A DNA stretch of 64,000 bases from Tupaia tana (taxonomy: Eukaryota; Chordata; Mammalia; Scandentia; Tupaiidae), in the NCBI GenBank assembly GCA_026018925.1, contig JAKSZU010000026.1, forward strand, positions 12,577,127 to 12,641,126, in the 5' to 3' direction. Both the position numbers and the translations under genes were made by a program. Below are positions 11,213-22,700 of the stretch, piece after piece. Position 1 is the first letter of the stretch. Each line of letters starts with the position of its first letter. Under the pieces are notes generated by a model that worked only from the letters and a program-made list of their open reading frames with translations, was not told where the DNA came from and did no database searches.

Positions 11213-13743
11213 ACGCTCTGCTGGCAGATTTGGAGTCCACCACCTCCCACATCTCCAAACGGCCCGTGTTCCTGTCTGAGGAGACCCCCTACTCATACCC
11301 AACTGGAAACCACACGTACCAAGAGATCGCCGTGCCGCCCCCTGTCCCTCCGCCCCCGTCCAGCGAAGCCCTCAATGGCACCATCCTTGACCCCCTAGAC
11401 CAGTGGCAGCCCAGCGGCTCCCGATTCATTCACCAGCAGGTAAGGAGGGGACAGGACAGAAGCCCCAAGGTCTAGGGGCCGGAGGAGCTTATCTAGCAGG
11501 GACTTGGGGGCCCGTGTGGGGTGAGCTAGGGGAATCGGCTCCCCCGAAGCAGACAGTGCTGTCCCCTCCTACCACATGAGGAGACAGTGACCAAGTGTTA
11601 ATCACGGCCTTCTGCTAGACTCTGGAAATTCCCTGGGGGGGACGGGTGTGAGTAGGAGTCTCCTGGAGGGTGACTCGGGCCCTCGAGGGCGGCCTCTGAG
11701 CATTCTCCTTCCTGCAGCCTCCGTCCCCGTCCCCGTCCCCGTCCCCTGCGTATGGCTCCAGTGCCAAAGCCTCCAGTGCCTCCAACCCCCAGGATAGTGT
11801 CGGCTCGTCCAGTTCCCGAGCAGGCGAGGAGGAGCACGTCTACAGGTACCAGTGCCAGCTCTACCCTCCTGGGGCACCTGCCCTGCCCACACGCAAGTCC
11901 CAGGACCTCCCGGAGCTGGAGGCAGCTGAGGCCCAGGACAGGCAGGGCAGCCGGCCCTCAGGGGGCTTGGCCTCCAGGGTCTTTGGCTTCAACTGCAGAA
12001 AGCTCGACTCCACGCATGTGCTGTGACAGCCCCACCTGTCCCGTGCATGACGGTGGCAGCACTGAGGATCTGGCCAACTCTTGGGCCTCCCGACCTGCCA
12101 TCGCCTTATCGCTGCCAACTGCTTGCAGTGGCCGGGCTGTCAGAGCATCTCCTGGGGTGGAGGAACTGAAGCAAGACTTCCTTCCTCTCCTCTTCTGACC
12201 ACATCCCTGCCCGACTGTCCTCTCGCGGTATCCCGCCTGCCTGTCCTCCTTGAGAGTTTGGGGGCTGTTGAGCCAGTCTGAGTCAGGGGAGCACCCCTCA
12301 GTCACCTTTTCCTGCCTCCCCAAGCTTCCCCAACAAACAGAAGTCGGCCGAGCCCTCCCCCACTGTCATGAGCTCCTCCCTGGGCAGCAACCTTTCCGAG
12401 CTTGACCGGCTCCTGCTGGAACTCAACGCCGTGCAGCATAACCCCCAAGGCTTCCCTGCAGGTAGGACCGGGTCCCTGGGGCGGGAGCCTGTCCGCACCC
12501 CAGACCCACCTGCTGGTCCTTGGAGGGCTCAAGGTCTGAGCGGCTTCTTTCTCTCCCTGTCCCCAAGATGAGGCCAGCGTGAGCCCCCCGCTGCCTGGGG
12601 CCCTGAGCCCCCACTACAGCATCCCGGAGAATCAGAGCTCCCTGGGGGGCAAAGCCGGGCCCCTGATGAAAGAGAAGCCCAAGCGGAACGGGGGCCGAGG
12701 CTTGGAGGATGTGCGGCCCAGCGTGGAGAGCCTCCTGGATGAACTGGAGAGCTCCGTGCCTAGCCCCGTGTGAGTACCCAGCTGCCCCGGCCCGGGAAGG
12801 TGCACCCCAGCCAGTCCTGGCTCCAGTGTTCGGGCATGGGGCTCTAGTGATGAGTCACACGGACACCACCCCTGCCTTCAACCAGCCCCTGTCCATCAGA
12901 AAAGAGACTAGGGATGATAGGTGGCATGGAGTTTGGGGCACTGACTCCCACATGGCTGACCGTGGTTCGAACCCTGGACCTGGCAGCTTTCTCTTTCTCT
13001 CTTTCTCTGGTCAAATTGAAGAAGAATAATAGTAAGTAAAAAGTTTTCTTTTTTAAGTTTATTAATAAAAAGAAGAAAAGAAAAGAAAAGAAAAGATGGA
13101 CATTGTACACACCAAGGGCTCCTTAGCCTAGAGGCTGCAAGCATAGGCTTTGCAGCCCCCCGGAGGGTTCAGATCCCTCTGCTGGTTCCTAAGTGTCAGC
13201 TCAAGCCTGTCCGTCTTCCCATCTGTAAAATGGGATGGGGAGACGGGAAAATGGGCTAAGACCACCGACCTCAGCGGGGGCGAGATGAACCCCCTGACGT
13301 GCTCAGAACGTTTCTGGCTCAGCACGTGATGCACACGCAAGGGTTTCACGATACAAGCCCTTAGCATGGTCACGTGATCGTGGTTGGCTCGGACGTGTCC
13401 CGTGCTGTGGAGGACACACGTGGCCCAGATTGGCTTCACAGGCAAGCTTCCACCTAGGCTGGGAGCACTAGGGAGTCTTCCTGGGGGAGGCGCCGCTGAA
13501 GCTGCCTTCCCCTCTCCCAAGTCGTCCCTAGCTGACAGCAGGGCGAGGGACAGTGGGACCACCTCGGGGTCGGAGCTGAGACCTTGACCCGATTGCCTGC
13601 CCCGCAGCCCCGCCATCACTGTGAACCAGGCTGAGGTGAGCAGCCCTCAGCGAGTCACCTCCAGCCAGCAGCAGACGCGCATCTCGGCCTCCTCTGCCAC
13701 CAGGGAGCTGGACGAGCTGATGGCCTCGCTGTCGGATTTCAAG
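11213..13743 (+). CDS. PXN: PXN exons 2-6: LD motifs 1-4 and tyrosine phosphorylation sites
   Basis: These five exons encode the N-terminal scaffold half. LD1 (ALLADLEST) opens the first exon. LD2 ([11 protein letters not shown]) is in 12325-12461, LD3 ([11 protein letters not shown]) in 12568-12769 and LD4 ([11 protein letters not shown]) in 13608-13743. LD2 and LD4 are the known FAK/vinculin/GIT docking helices. The Src/FAK target tyrosine Y31 (PYSYP) is codon 11290-11292. The human Y118 equivalent (HVYSFP) is codon 11841-11843, residue 122 here, and its following serine is split across the intron to 12325. A proline-rich PPPVPPPP segment lies between. Exon phases after each exon are 0, 2, 1, 2 and 0, so the block ends in phase 0 and can join any of the phase-0 exons downstream. 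Confidence 0.97.
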
Positions 13744-16700
13744 GTGCCCTGCAGCCCCTGCCCCTGCCCCTGCCCTCATCCCGCTCCCCTTCCTCAGTGT
13801 GAGCAGCTGGACCTCGGCCCCTCCGTGCTTGGGCACCTCACTTCTGAGCCAGGCATCCTGTAAGGCACCGGCCTTGCCGGGACATGGGAGGATGGGAGGG
13901 CCAGGCCAGGCTGTGTAGGACGTGAGCTGCCCTGACAGCCAGTGAGGACGGAGAAGCCAGAGGAGCCCTCTCAGGCGCTCCCAGCCACCTAGGTCAAGGG
14001 GATCAGGAGGCTGAGACGCTGGGACAAAGAGCCCTGTGTCTATGGCTGCTCTTGGGGGAGGGCGGTCTGTGCTGTGGGACTTGGGATCTATGCCTGGGAG
14101 GCCGTTTTCCCCGGACCCCATCTCCCACGCTAGCTCTCCTCAACACGTCTTTTCTTTCTGCCTCTGGCTCCTGAAGCCACCGGCCTCGCTAGCCTCCTCT
14201 CCTTCCCTTGCCCTGGCTGGGGGTGGCAGTTGGGCCTCTGAGTTCCCACAAGTCTGTCTGTGGGAACCCTCACCCGCCAGGCTCCTGGTCTGGTGCTGCC
14301 TGAGGTGCCCCTTCTCCCCTGCCAGGGCTCCACCGGCCACTGGGGCTGCATGTCTATTTGGGGGATCCAGAGCGCGGACAGGGATTGGTGTTGACGAACG
14401 CTCCGGCAGGCACTTCGCCCATACACATGGGTCGGCCATGACCTTCGGGCACGGCTTAGGGAATTCGAGAAGGGGGACGAGGGAACAAGTGACCCGTGTT
14501 CGAGGCCCTGACGGTGCCTCCTGCCTCCCTTCAGCTAAGGGAGGCTTCCAGGAGGAGCCTGGCTGGGGCTGGGGGTGGGAGTGGAGCCTGGGCTTGTGAC
14601 CCTTTGCAGCTTGGGTTGGGTCGGGTTGGATCAGGCCGTGGTTCCAGCTCTGAGCAGCCCCAGTCAGAAGCAGGCCAGCTGGATTCCAGCACAGGCCCGA
14701 GGGAGCCCGTCCCTGGCTCCTGGCAGGCCGACGCTTTCTGACCGTCCTGATGGCCCGGGAGGAAGAGCTGCCCTGGCTGTAGGCGCGGAGCAAGGACTCG
14801 AGATGCAGGAGGGCTCAGACTGTCCTGGAGGGACACAGCGCGTGCTGGGCTGGCACCTGAGGTGGCGCTCTCTCCCTGGTCACCATCTCCCTGTCGCCCA
14901 CCTCTGCCGGGTCCTTTCTCCCTCCTATCGGCTCTGGGAGCCCCCACAGGCGTGGCTCAGTGGCTGCTTTCCTTGGCCTGGGTCTCAGGAAGGTCCAGGA
15001 CATGGAGCCCAGAAAAGCCTTTTCTTTGGTGGGTGTGTGTGTGGGGGTGATCTGGTCTTCCTCCAGGTTTAGCTGTATCTCAGCTGTGCAGTCCCGGGGG
15101 AGTGTAGACGGTGGCTCCGAGAGCCCGACTCAGAGGTGGAGCACCCCCTGCAGTGAGCTTCCTTCCTCACCTCTCCCCATCTCTCTCTCTCCTCTTCCCG
15201 CCTTTGTCTCTCTCCTCCTCCAGACCAGCTCCTCTGCTGTGGCCCCGGGCCCCCTGGGGCTGCTGCCCAGCCCAGCCCCGTGCCCACCATGTCCCCCTTT
15301 CCCCCCTCCTCCCCCTCCCATCCTGTCTGTATCCCTGCCAGCCACCACTGAGTTCTCCCCTCCAGGCGAGCCCCCCTGCACTGAGGAAAACGGACAGGGT
15401 CTTCTGCCCCCTGTAGCCCCCAGCTGGCTTGATTTATCTGGCCTTAAGATGACACCTGGCCTTTGTGACTCAGGAGCTCCCTCTATGGAGGGTTCCCCAG
15501 GGTCATTTGGTACAGGGAGCCGGGCTCGAGATTGGAGGGACTCACTGAGCCCCACGAGTGAGCCCTCTAGGGCATCCCCCTGCCACCCTCTATCCGGTGC
15601 TGGCAATGCAGGTTCCCAGGATTCTGGAGACCCTCTGGGGCCAGCAGCCAGCCCTTTGCTCCCAGAGGAGGCCATGGCTGCCATGCGGGAGCAGCCATGG
15701 GCCCTAGAGGCCCTCAGGCCTGAGGCTTCTCAGGGAGCTGCTCGCGGCTTCCAGGAAGTCACTGAGCCGGCTGTCGTGGCTGTGGACCGCCAGGCCATCT
15801 TCCCAGATACCTGGAACCTCACAGATGGACATGGCCAGCAGGAAGAGAGGACAAGACCAGAGCCAGAGGGGCTGGAAGGCCTGGCCCCAGCTGACAAGGA
15901 GCAGCTGGGTGCAGAGGTGCCCAGGAAGGGGAGTCCCCTGGGGCCAGTCCAGGGACCTGAGACCCCACCGAGCCCCGAGGGCACCACTGCAGCTGCGACC
16001 GAGGCCAGGAAGGAACCACCGGAGCTGCCACATGCCATGGCCTTGGGCACGGCCAGCGCCACAGAGAGGATTTCCACCTCCGGCCAGGCAGGCTCCGGCT
16101 TGCACGACCGCTAGGCATGGCTCTTGGCGGGGCTGAGTGTGGGCTGCTCCCCGCTGACTGCATGCAGCCTCCCGCCCCGTGCATGCCTGCTTGGGCAGAG
16201 CACAGGCATCCCGTGGCCTGCAGCCCCAGCGGCCAGCTCTCAGCAGTGGGCCCAGCGGGGTCAGCAGAGCCCCCGGACCCCGGCATTTCCTGTAGCGACA
16301 ACCCGCCTCTGTCCATCAGAGGCTTTTCCCTTTGGATGGAGTGGTTAAAAGCGTGGACTTTGGGACCAGGTCAACCTGGAATCAGACCACACTTTCTACA
16401 CCTGCTCTCTGTGTGACCTCAGGCCCCTCCCTGCCACCAGCCTGTTTCCTCATCTTCAAAATAGGGGCAATAATAAACCATTTTCTTCTTTTCTTCCTTC
16501 CTTCCTTCCTTTTATTCCTTTCTTTCTTTTTTTCTTTTTCTTTCTTTCTTACAGAGATTTTTGCTATAAGGCACATGTGCTCACTAGAGAGACAGAGAGA
16601 TAGAAAGTGAGAAATCACCCCCCCAGGGAGGATGGCCACACCGCAATCCCTTCTCCTCCATTCTCCTCTCAGGATTTTGGACACGCACACGCACGCCCAC

Positions 16701-19700
16701 ATACCCAGTGTGAGTTTTAAGCCACCAAATCCAGGACTCAAACTGTGGTCAACTCTGTGGGAATCCAGCGAAGTAACCATTACGCCACCTGCTGGTCCCA
16801 GTAATAGACCATTTTCTACCAAGGTCGCCCAGGGGCTCAGAGAAGCTCATTCCCGGAAGGGGCTTCGAACACAGCGTGAGCTCTCTTGGCAGCCATGGCT
16901 GACATTACTGTCACCTGTTTCTTGCTTAAAAACTTTATTTCCTTTCCCCACAGAAAACAACAAAAAACCAAAACCACTATAAACAATATAATATGATGGA
17001 ATATAATGTGACATAGTATTATAAGTAAGATAAAAACAATTGGTCAAACATTTGCTGGAAGAAAAGACCACATATTGCTTTTTAAAATAAATTTATTTAT
17101 TTAAAATAATTATTTTACTTAAATTTATTTATTTTAATTTGACCAGAGAGGGACAGAGTAATTTGACCAGAGAGGGACAGAGTAAGAGAGAGAGAGTGAG
17201 AAAGTGAGAAAGTAAGCCACCAGATCTGGGATTTGAACCATGGTCGGCCATGTGAGAGTCTAGCACCCTTAACCACCACACCACCATTTTCATTATTTAT
17301 TTTGTTAGAGGTTTTTGTCATAGGATATGTGCGCTTCCCTGAGAGAGACAGAGACAGTGAGAAGGAAAGTGAGAAATCACCCCGCAGGGGGATGGCCATA
17401 CCACAATCCCTCTTCCACTCTCCTCCTGGGATCTTGGGCATGCACGCACGTGCCCGGTGGACTGGATTTGGGATTCAAACCCCAGTCGACCATGTGGGAG
17501 TCTAGCACCTAAACCACTATGCCAGCTGCTGGCCCAACCACATATTTCTATTGTAAATCAAGAAAAGAGAGAAAGAGAAAGCCTTGTGCTCTGGGAAGAG
17601 CTCCCACTTACCTTCAGATAATTTTTCTAAAAACCCTATGAGGTGATGGAGAAAATACTGCTGCCCCATTTTAAGGATGGAAAAGCTGAGGCCCCTGCAA
17701 GGTCACGCCTTGCCCAAGGTCAGGGCCCACTCTGAGGTGAGCCCCAGGGCAGGGTCTCTGCCCCTCTGCTCCCCCCACACCCCACTTGGCTTGCTCTTCT
17801 CTGGCGGTTTCCTTCTGCCCTAACCTCCCCCCCGGCACCCAAGTGTGGACTGACTGAGCGCTTCATCCCTGAGCCCCGAGTGGGGCTGTGACGGCTTCCC
17901 CCTCCCCCCCAGATCCGCTCCGTGATCAGGAGGAGCCGGGAGACGGGCCACGCGCACCCCATGTCCCGGGAGCCCTCCCCTCGCCGCCGGCTGGACCCCG
18001 CCACCCTGAGCAGGACCCCATCCCAGGAGCGGCTCATCGCAGAGCTGCAGGGTCGGCTGGGCATCCAGCCGGAGGCGGAGGAGGCCGCGGGGCCAGCAGA
18101 GGCCTCCGCCCAGGACTGGCTGACGGAGGGCGTCGTCATCACTGTGCAGCCACGCGGGAGGCGGGCTGGGGGGCAGCTGGTAGAGAAGGTAGCGAGGAGG
18201 TGGCAAGGGCAGGGCACGGGGCCTGGACTCTTCCCTGGCCCAGGGCCAGCTGGAGGGAGACGTGGGGCTGGCAGGGTGGTGCTCGCGGCCCACGGCCTTG
18301 TGGGGCTGGCCTCGCTCTTAGTGCCAGAGTGGGAAGGCCCGTGGGGGCCTGGGGATGACACCTCTTCCTCCTCTGTCCCCTCTGCCCCCCGCTGAGCTGC
18401 TCCTGAGCTGCTGATTCTTGGTCTTCCTCATCTCTCCCCATCTTCTTCCCAGGTCGTCTTCCCTCCTGGCTCCCCCATCCCCCTGCGAAGAACCACCTCT
18501 GCTCTGGCTTCTCCTGTCCCTTTGCTCCAGCATCACAAAGACGCCTCCGCCAGCAGCTCTTCTCCCCTGCCCAGCCTGCCCTCCCCCTGCCCCCTGGGGC
18601 CCTCCACACCCACCCGTGACTCTCCTGGGGTCTGGAGTGCAGGGGAGACGCCCCCAGAGGAGGGTGTGCAGGGCTCTGCCCCTCCCACCTCTGCACCCCA
18701 CACTGTGAGGTCCGTGGGCTGCCAGACCGACGAGGACCCGCTCTTCCCCCCAATGCAGGCAGGCCTCCCGGGGCCCCGGGGCCAGCCCTGCCTGTCCCCT
18801 GTCCTGATGCCTGGGCCACCCCACTCCGTCCTGCTCTGCACACATACTCACACGTAGACGCACGCGGACTCCCCACCCCGGCCCACACCCGCAGGCCCAC
18901 TCCTGCCATCTCGGCCCAGGCCCTGCCCTGCAGGAAGCCAGCTGCCTCCTGCTTTCCTGTGGGGCTCCCGGCCTGGCTCTCCCCACGGCCCCCGTACAGC
19001 CCTGCCGAGGCCGCCCAGCTCCCCCAGCCTGTCCCTTCCTGCGCCCGTGTCTTTGCTGGCTCACCCCTTTGCCCCTTCATCTTTCTCAGGGTGGCTTTTC
19101 TCCCCATTTCCCCCTCCTGATTCTGATACTGCCAGTGGGGAAAATCCTCTTATCCTGTCCTAAATCCCCTTCGTGAAATGGCCCAGTGACGAGGGCTCTT
19201 ATTCTTTCTTCCTTAATTGAAAACAAAGTCTTACCCTCCTTTCCTCCCCATCTAAGATCCACGGCCTGGAGCAAAGAGCGGATGGAGAGCTGTGCTGGGC
19301 GGCCGGCTGGCCTCCGGGCGGCGGGCAGAGCGGCCCCGAAGGGCAGGACGAGGGAGGGGTCAGTGCCAGGGACCAGGGGGCCAAGAGTCCTGCTCCTTAC
19401 GGTTCCTCCCGGTCACAACAGTCCGGGTGGCGTAAGCCCCCCACCCCAGCCCGCTGTGAGCCCCAGCCACCAGCCTGGCCTGCTGGTACCATTCCCGCTT
19501 CAAGGGCTCTTTGGGCCCTGGAGGAGACCGGCTCCTTGGCTCCATCAGCCCCATCTGTCCAGGAGGGAGAGAGGCCCCTTGTGGTGTGGTGCTGCCAGCT
19601 GCCACACTCTAGCCCGGGAAGGCTGACGCCCTCTCTCCCTGTCTCCACAGTTCATGGCCCAGGGGAAGACGGGGAGCAGCTCGCCCCCTGGGGGGCCCCC

Positions 19701-22700
19701 GAAGCCCGGGAGCCAGCTGGACAGCATGTTGGGCAGCCTGCAGTCTGACCTGAACAAGCTGGGGGTCGCCACGGTCGCCAAAGGGGTCTGTGGGGCCTGC
19801 AAGAAGCCCATCGCCGGGCAGGTGATGAGGGGTGGCAGGAGGCGGGCGCGGGACCCTCTTCTCTTGGGGTGCTCCAAGTCGGGTCACATCGCTGTGCCTC
19901 CGTCCGTCTTCCTCCTCAGGTCGTGACAGCCATGGGGAAGACGTGGCACCCGGAGCACTTCGTCTGCACCCACTGCCAGGAGGAGATCGGGTCCCGGAAC
20001 TTCTTCGAGCGGGACGGACAGCCCTACTGTGAAAAGGACTACCACAACCTCTTCTCCCCGCGCTGCTACTACTGCAACGGCCCCATCCTGGATGTGAGTG
20101 CGGGCATGGCGGGCTGGGGATGTCCCCCTCTGCTCCTCGGTCTCACCGCCGCCCTCTGAGGGGCCGGTGCTGCCATCGAAGGCACCGAGAGGTCATGTCA
20201 CGTGTCTGAGCTCAGACAGCAGGCCGTGGCGGGGTTGGGGTTCACACGCACATCGGGCAGTCCCCTCCCTTCCCTGTCCCATCCTGATTCCCTCCTGCGG
20301 AGACGCCCAGGGATCAGGAGCCCCGACCAGACAAAGGGAGCAAACGCTAGCTGTCGCCCCATCCCCGCTGTGTGACGTTAGGGAATGCCAGCCTCTCTGA
20401 GCCCGAGTTTCTTCACTTACGAAATGGGAGTCACAGTAGCATGGGTGACCCTGCTGGGATGTGACCCTGCACTTTGTTCTCACAGAAAGTGGTGACAGCC
20501 CTCGACCGGACGTGGCACCCCGAGCACTTCTTCTGTGCTCAGTGTGGAGCCTTCTTCGGACCCGAAGGTACCAACGGGTGGTCTGACCGGCGCCTCCCAG
20601 GAGGGCTGGGAGTTGGGGGTGGGTCCCATCCTGCCAACGCTGGAGTCGAGGTGGCCCCACTTCCGGAGGCCCTAACAGTCCCCAACCCCCCACCGCTCAG
20701 GGTTCCACGAGAAGGACGGCAAGGCCTACTGTCGCAAGGACTACTTCGACATGTTCGCGCCCAAGTGCGGCGGCTGCTCCCGCGCCATCCTGGAGAACTA
20801 CATCTCGGCCCTCAACACGCTGTGGCACCCCGAGTGCTTCGTGTGCCGGGTAAGAGCACCCTGCCATGGGGGACGGGGTTCAGGAGGGGTCCCCGTGCTC
20901 TCTGGACCCGACCTGGAGGCCTCAGTGGGGGTTATTCGGGGTGAGCAGGCAGGGGCGCACTCCGCGTCCAGCAGGTCCTGGGCCGGGACTTGTCCTGAGG
21001 CTGAGATAAACCAGGAGCAAGGCCGACACGTCCCCACACCTCGTCCTGTGCGGCCGCCCTGACCCAGGCCACGTTCCGGAGAAGGGTGTGAGAATCGAGC
21101 GAGACGGTACACGTTTTTAGCAGGCTCAACAGAAAAGGGCCGTGGCCTCCACTGGGGCCCACAGGCATCCTCAGGGAGTCAGCGGGGCGCTGTGAGCAAA
21201 CGTGAGGGAGACTGCACGGCAGGACGTCGCAGGGCCGTGTGTGCCTCGGCGTGCCGGCGCAGCTCTACACGGGCCGGCCACTTGGCCCTTTCTCGAGCAG
21301 CGGAGTTTCTTTTTAAATTTTATTTTGTAGAATTTGCAATAGGAGGTCCATGGTGGTAAGGGAACTGGACTCTCACATGGCCAGTCGAGATCTGAGTCCT
21401 GAACCTGGTGGCTTGCATTATCGTTTTCTTTTTTTTTTTTGTTCTCTCTCTCTGTCTCTCTGGTAAACATATATGCCTTGTAGCAAATTGAAAAATGATG
21501 ATGATAATGATAAATAAAATTAAATAATGCTTTAATAAAAAGTATTTTTAAAAAAATTTGCTATAGGGCATGTGTGTCTACTGGAGAGAGGCGGAGAGAG
21601 TAAAAAAGCACCCGTTAGGGAGGCCAGCAGGTGGTGTGGTGGTTAAGGCACTGGACATTCTCACATGGCTGATCATGGTTCTAGTTCTGGACCTAGTGGC
21701 TTGCTTTCTCACTTTTCCTCTCTTTCTCTCTCTCTCTGTCTCTCTCCAGTCAAATTAAAATAAATGATTGAATAAATAAAATTAAAAAAAAAAACACTCC
21801 TTGGGACTAGCAGTTGGCGTAATGGCTATGTCTCAGGGCTCCCATGTAGTCAACTACGGTTCGAGTCCCGGACCCGGTGGCTTAAACTCACGCCCGGCGC
21901 ATGTGCGTGCGTGCCCAAGGTCCGAGAGGAGAATGGAGGAGAAGGGATTGCGGCATGGCCATCCCCCCGGGGGGCGATTTCTCGCTTTCTGTCTCTCTGT
22001 CTCTGTCTTTCTGGCGAGTGTACACGCCCTATAGCAAAACCTCTCCCTCCCCCCCCAAAAAAAAACACCCCTGGGGAGGGTTGGCCATACCACAGCCCCC
22101 TCTCCTCCATTCTCTACTAGGGATTTTGGGCACACGCTCACACACATTCAGCATGTTTTACATGCCATGGGTCTGGGACGCGAACCACACAGTCAGTCGG
22201 CCATGTGGGATCCAGCCACCTTAACCAGCACATCACGGCAAGCCCACACACTGGGGTTCCTGGCAACAGCGTTACAGCGGCCTGGCCGAGGGCCCGGGAG
22301 TCGGCCCTGTGAATCCAGGCCGTGCCCTTGGGCAGGTCACAGCTTGCAGGCTTCCGTTGCCTCGTCCGTTCCGAGAATGAGCCCGGCATCAGCCAGCCCC
22401 GCGTTGCCCAGCAAGTGGGAGGCCCCCTGAGCCCGTCCTCCGCCGCCCCTCTTCTTCCCGCAGGAGTGCTTCACGCCCTTCGTCAACGGCAGCTTCTTCG
22501 AGCACGACGGGCAGCCCTACTGCGAGGTGCACTACCATGAGCGGCGGGGCTCCCTGTGCTCGGGCTGCCAGAAGCCCATCACGGGCCGCTGCATCACCGC
22601 CATGGCCAAGAAGTTCCACCCGGAGCACTTCGTCTGTGCCTTCTGCCTCAAGCAGCTGAACAAGGGCACGTTCAAGGAGCAGAACGACAAGCCGTACTGT

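Noticed and set aside
14960..15223. Upstream part of the 384-codon forward frame, as a possible separate start
   Set aside because: The strong acceptor at 15223 with matching phase explains the frame as an exon from 15224; the part before it is intronic and polypyrimidine.
18139..19107. 322-codon open frame on the minus strand
   Set aside because: It is the shadow of GC-rich PXN alternative exons and their introns; the Gly/Arg-rich product is typical of antisense reading of such DNA.
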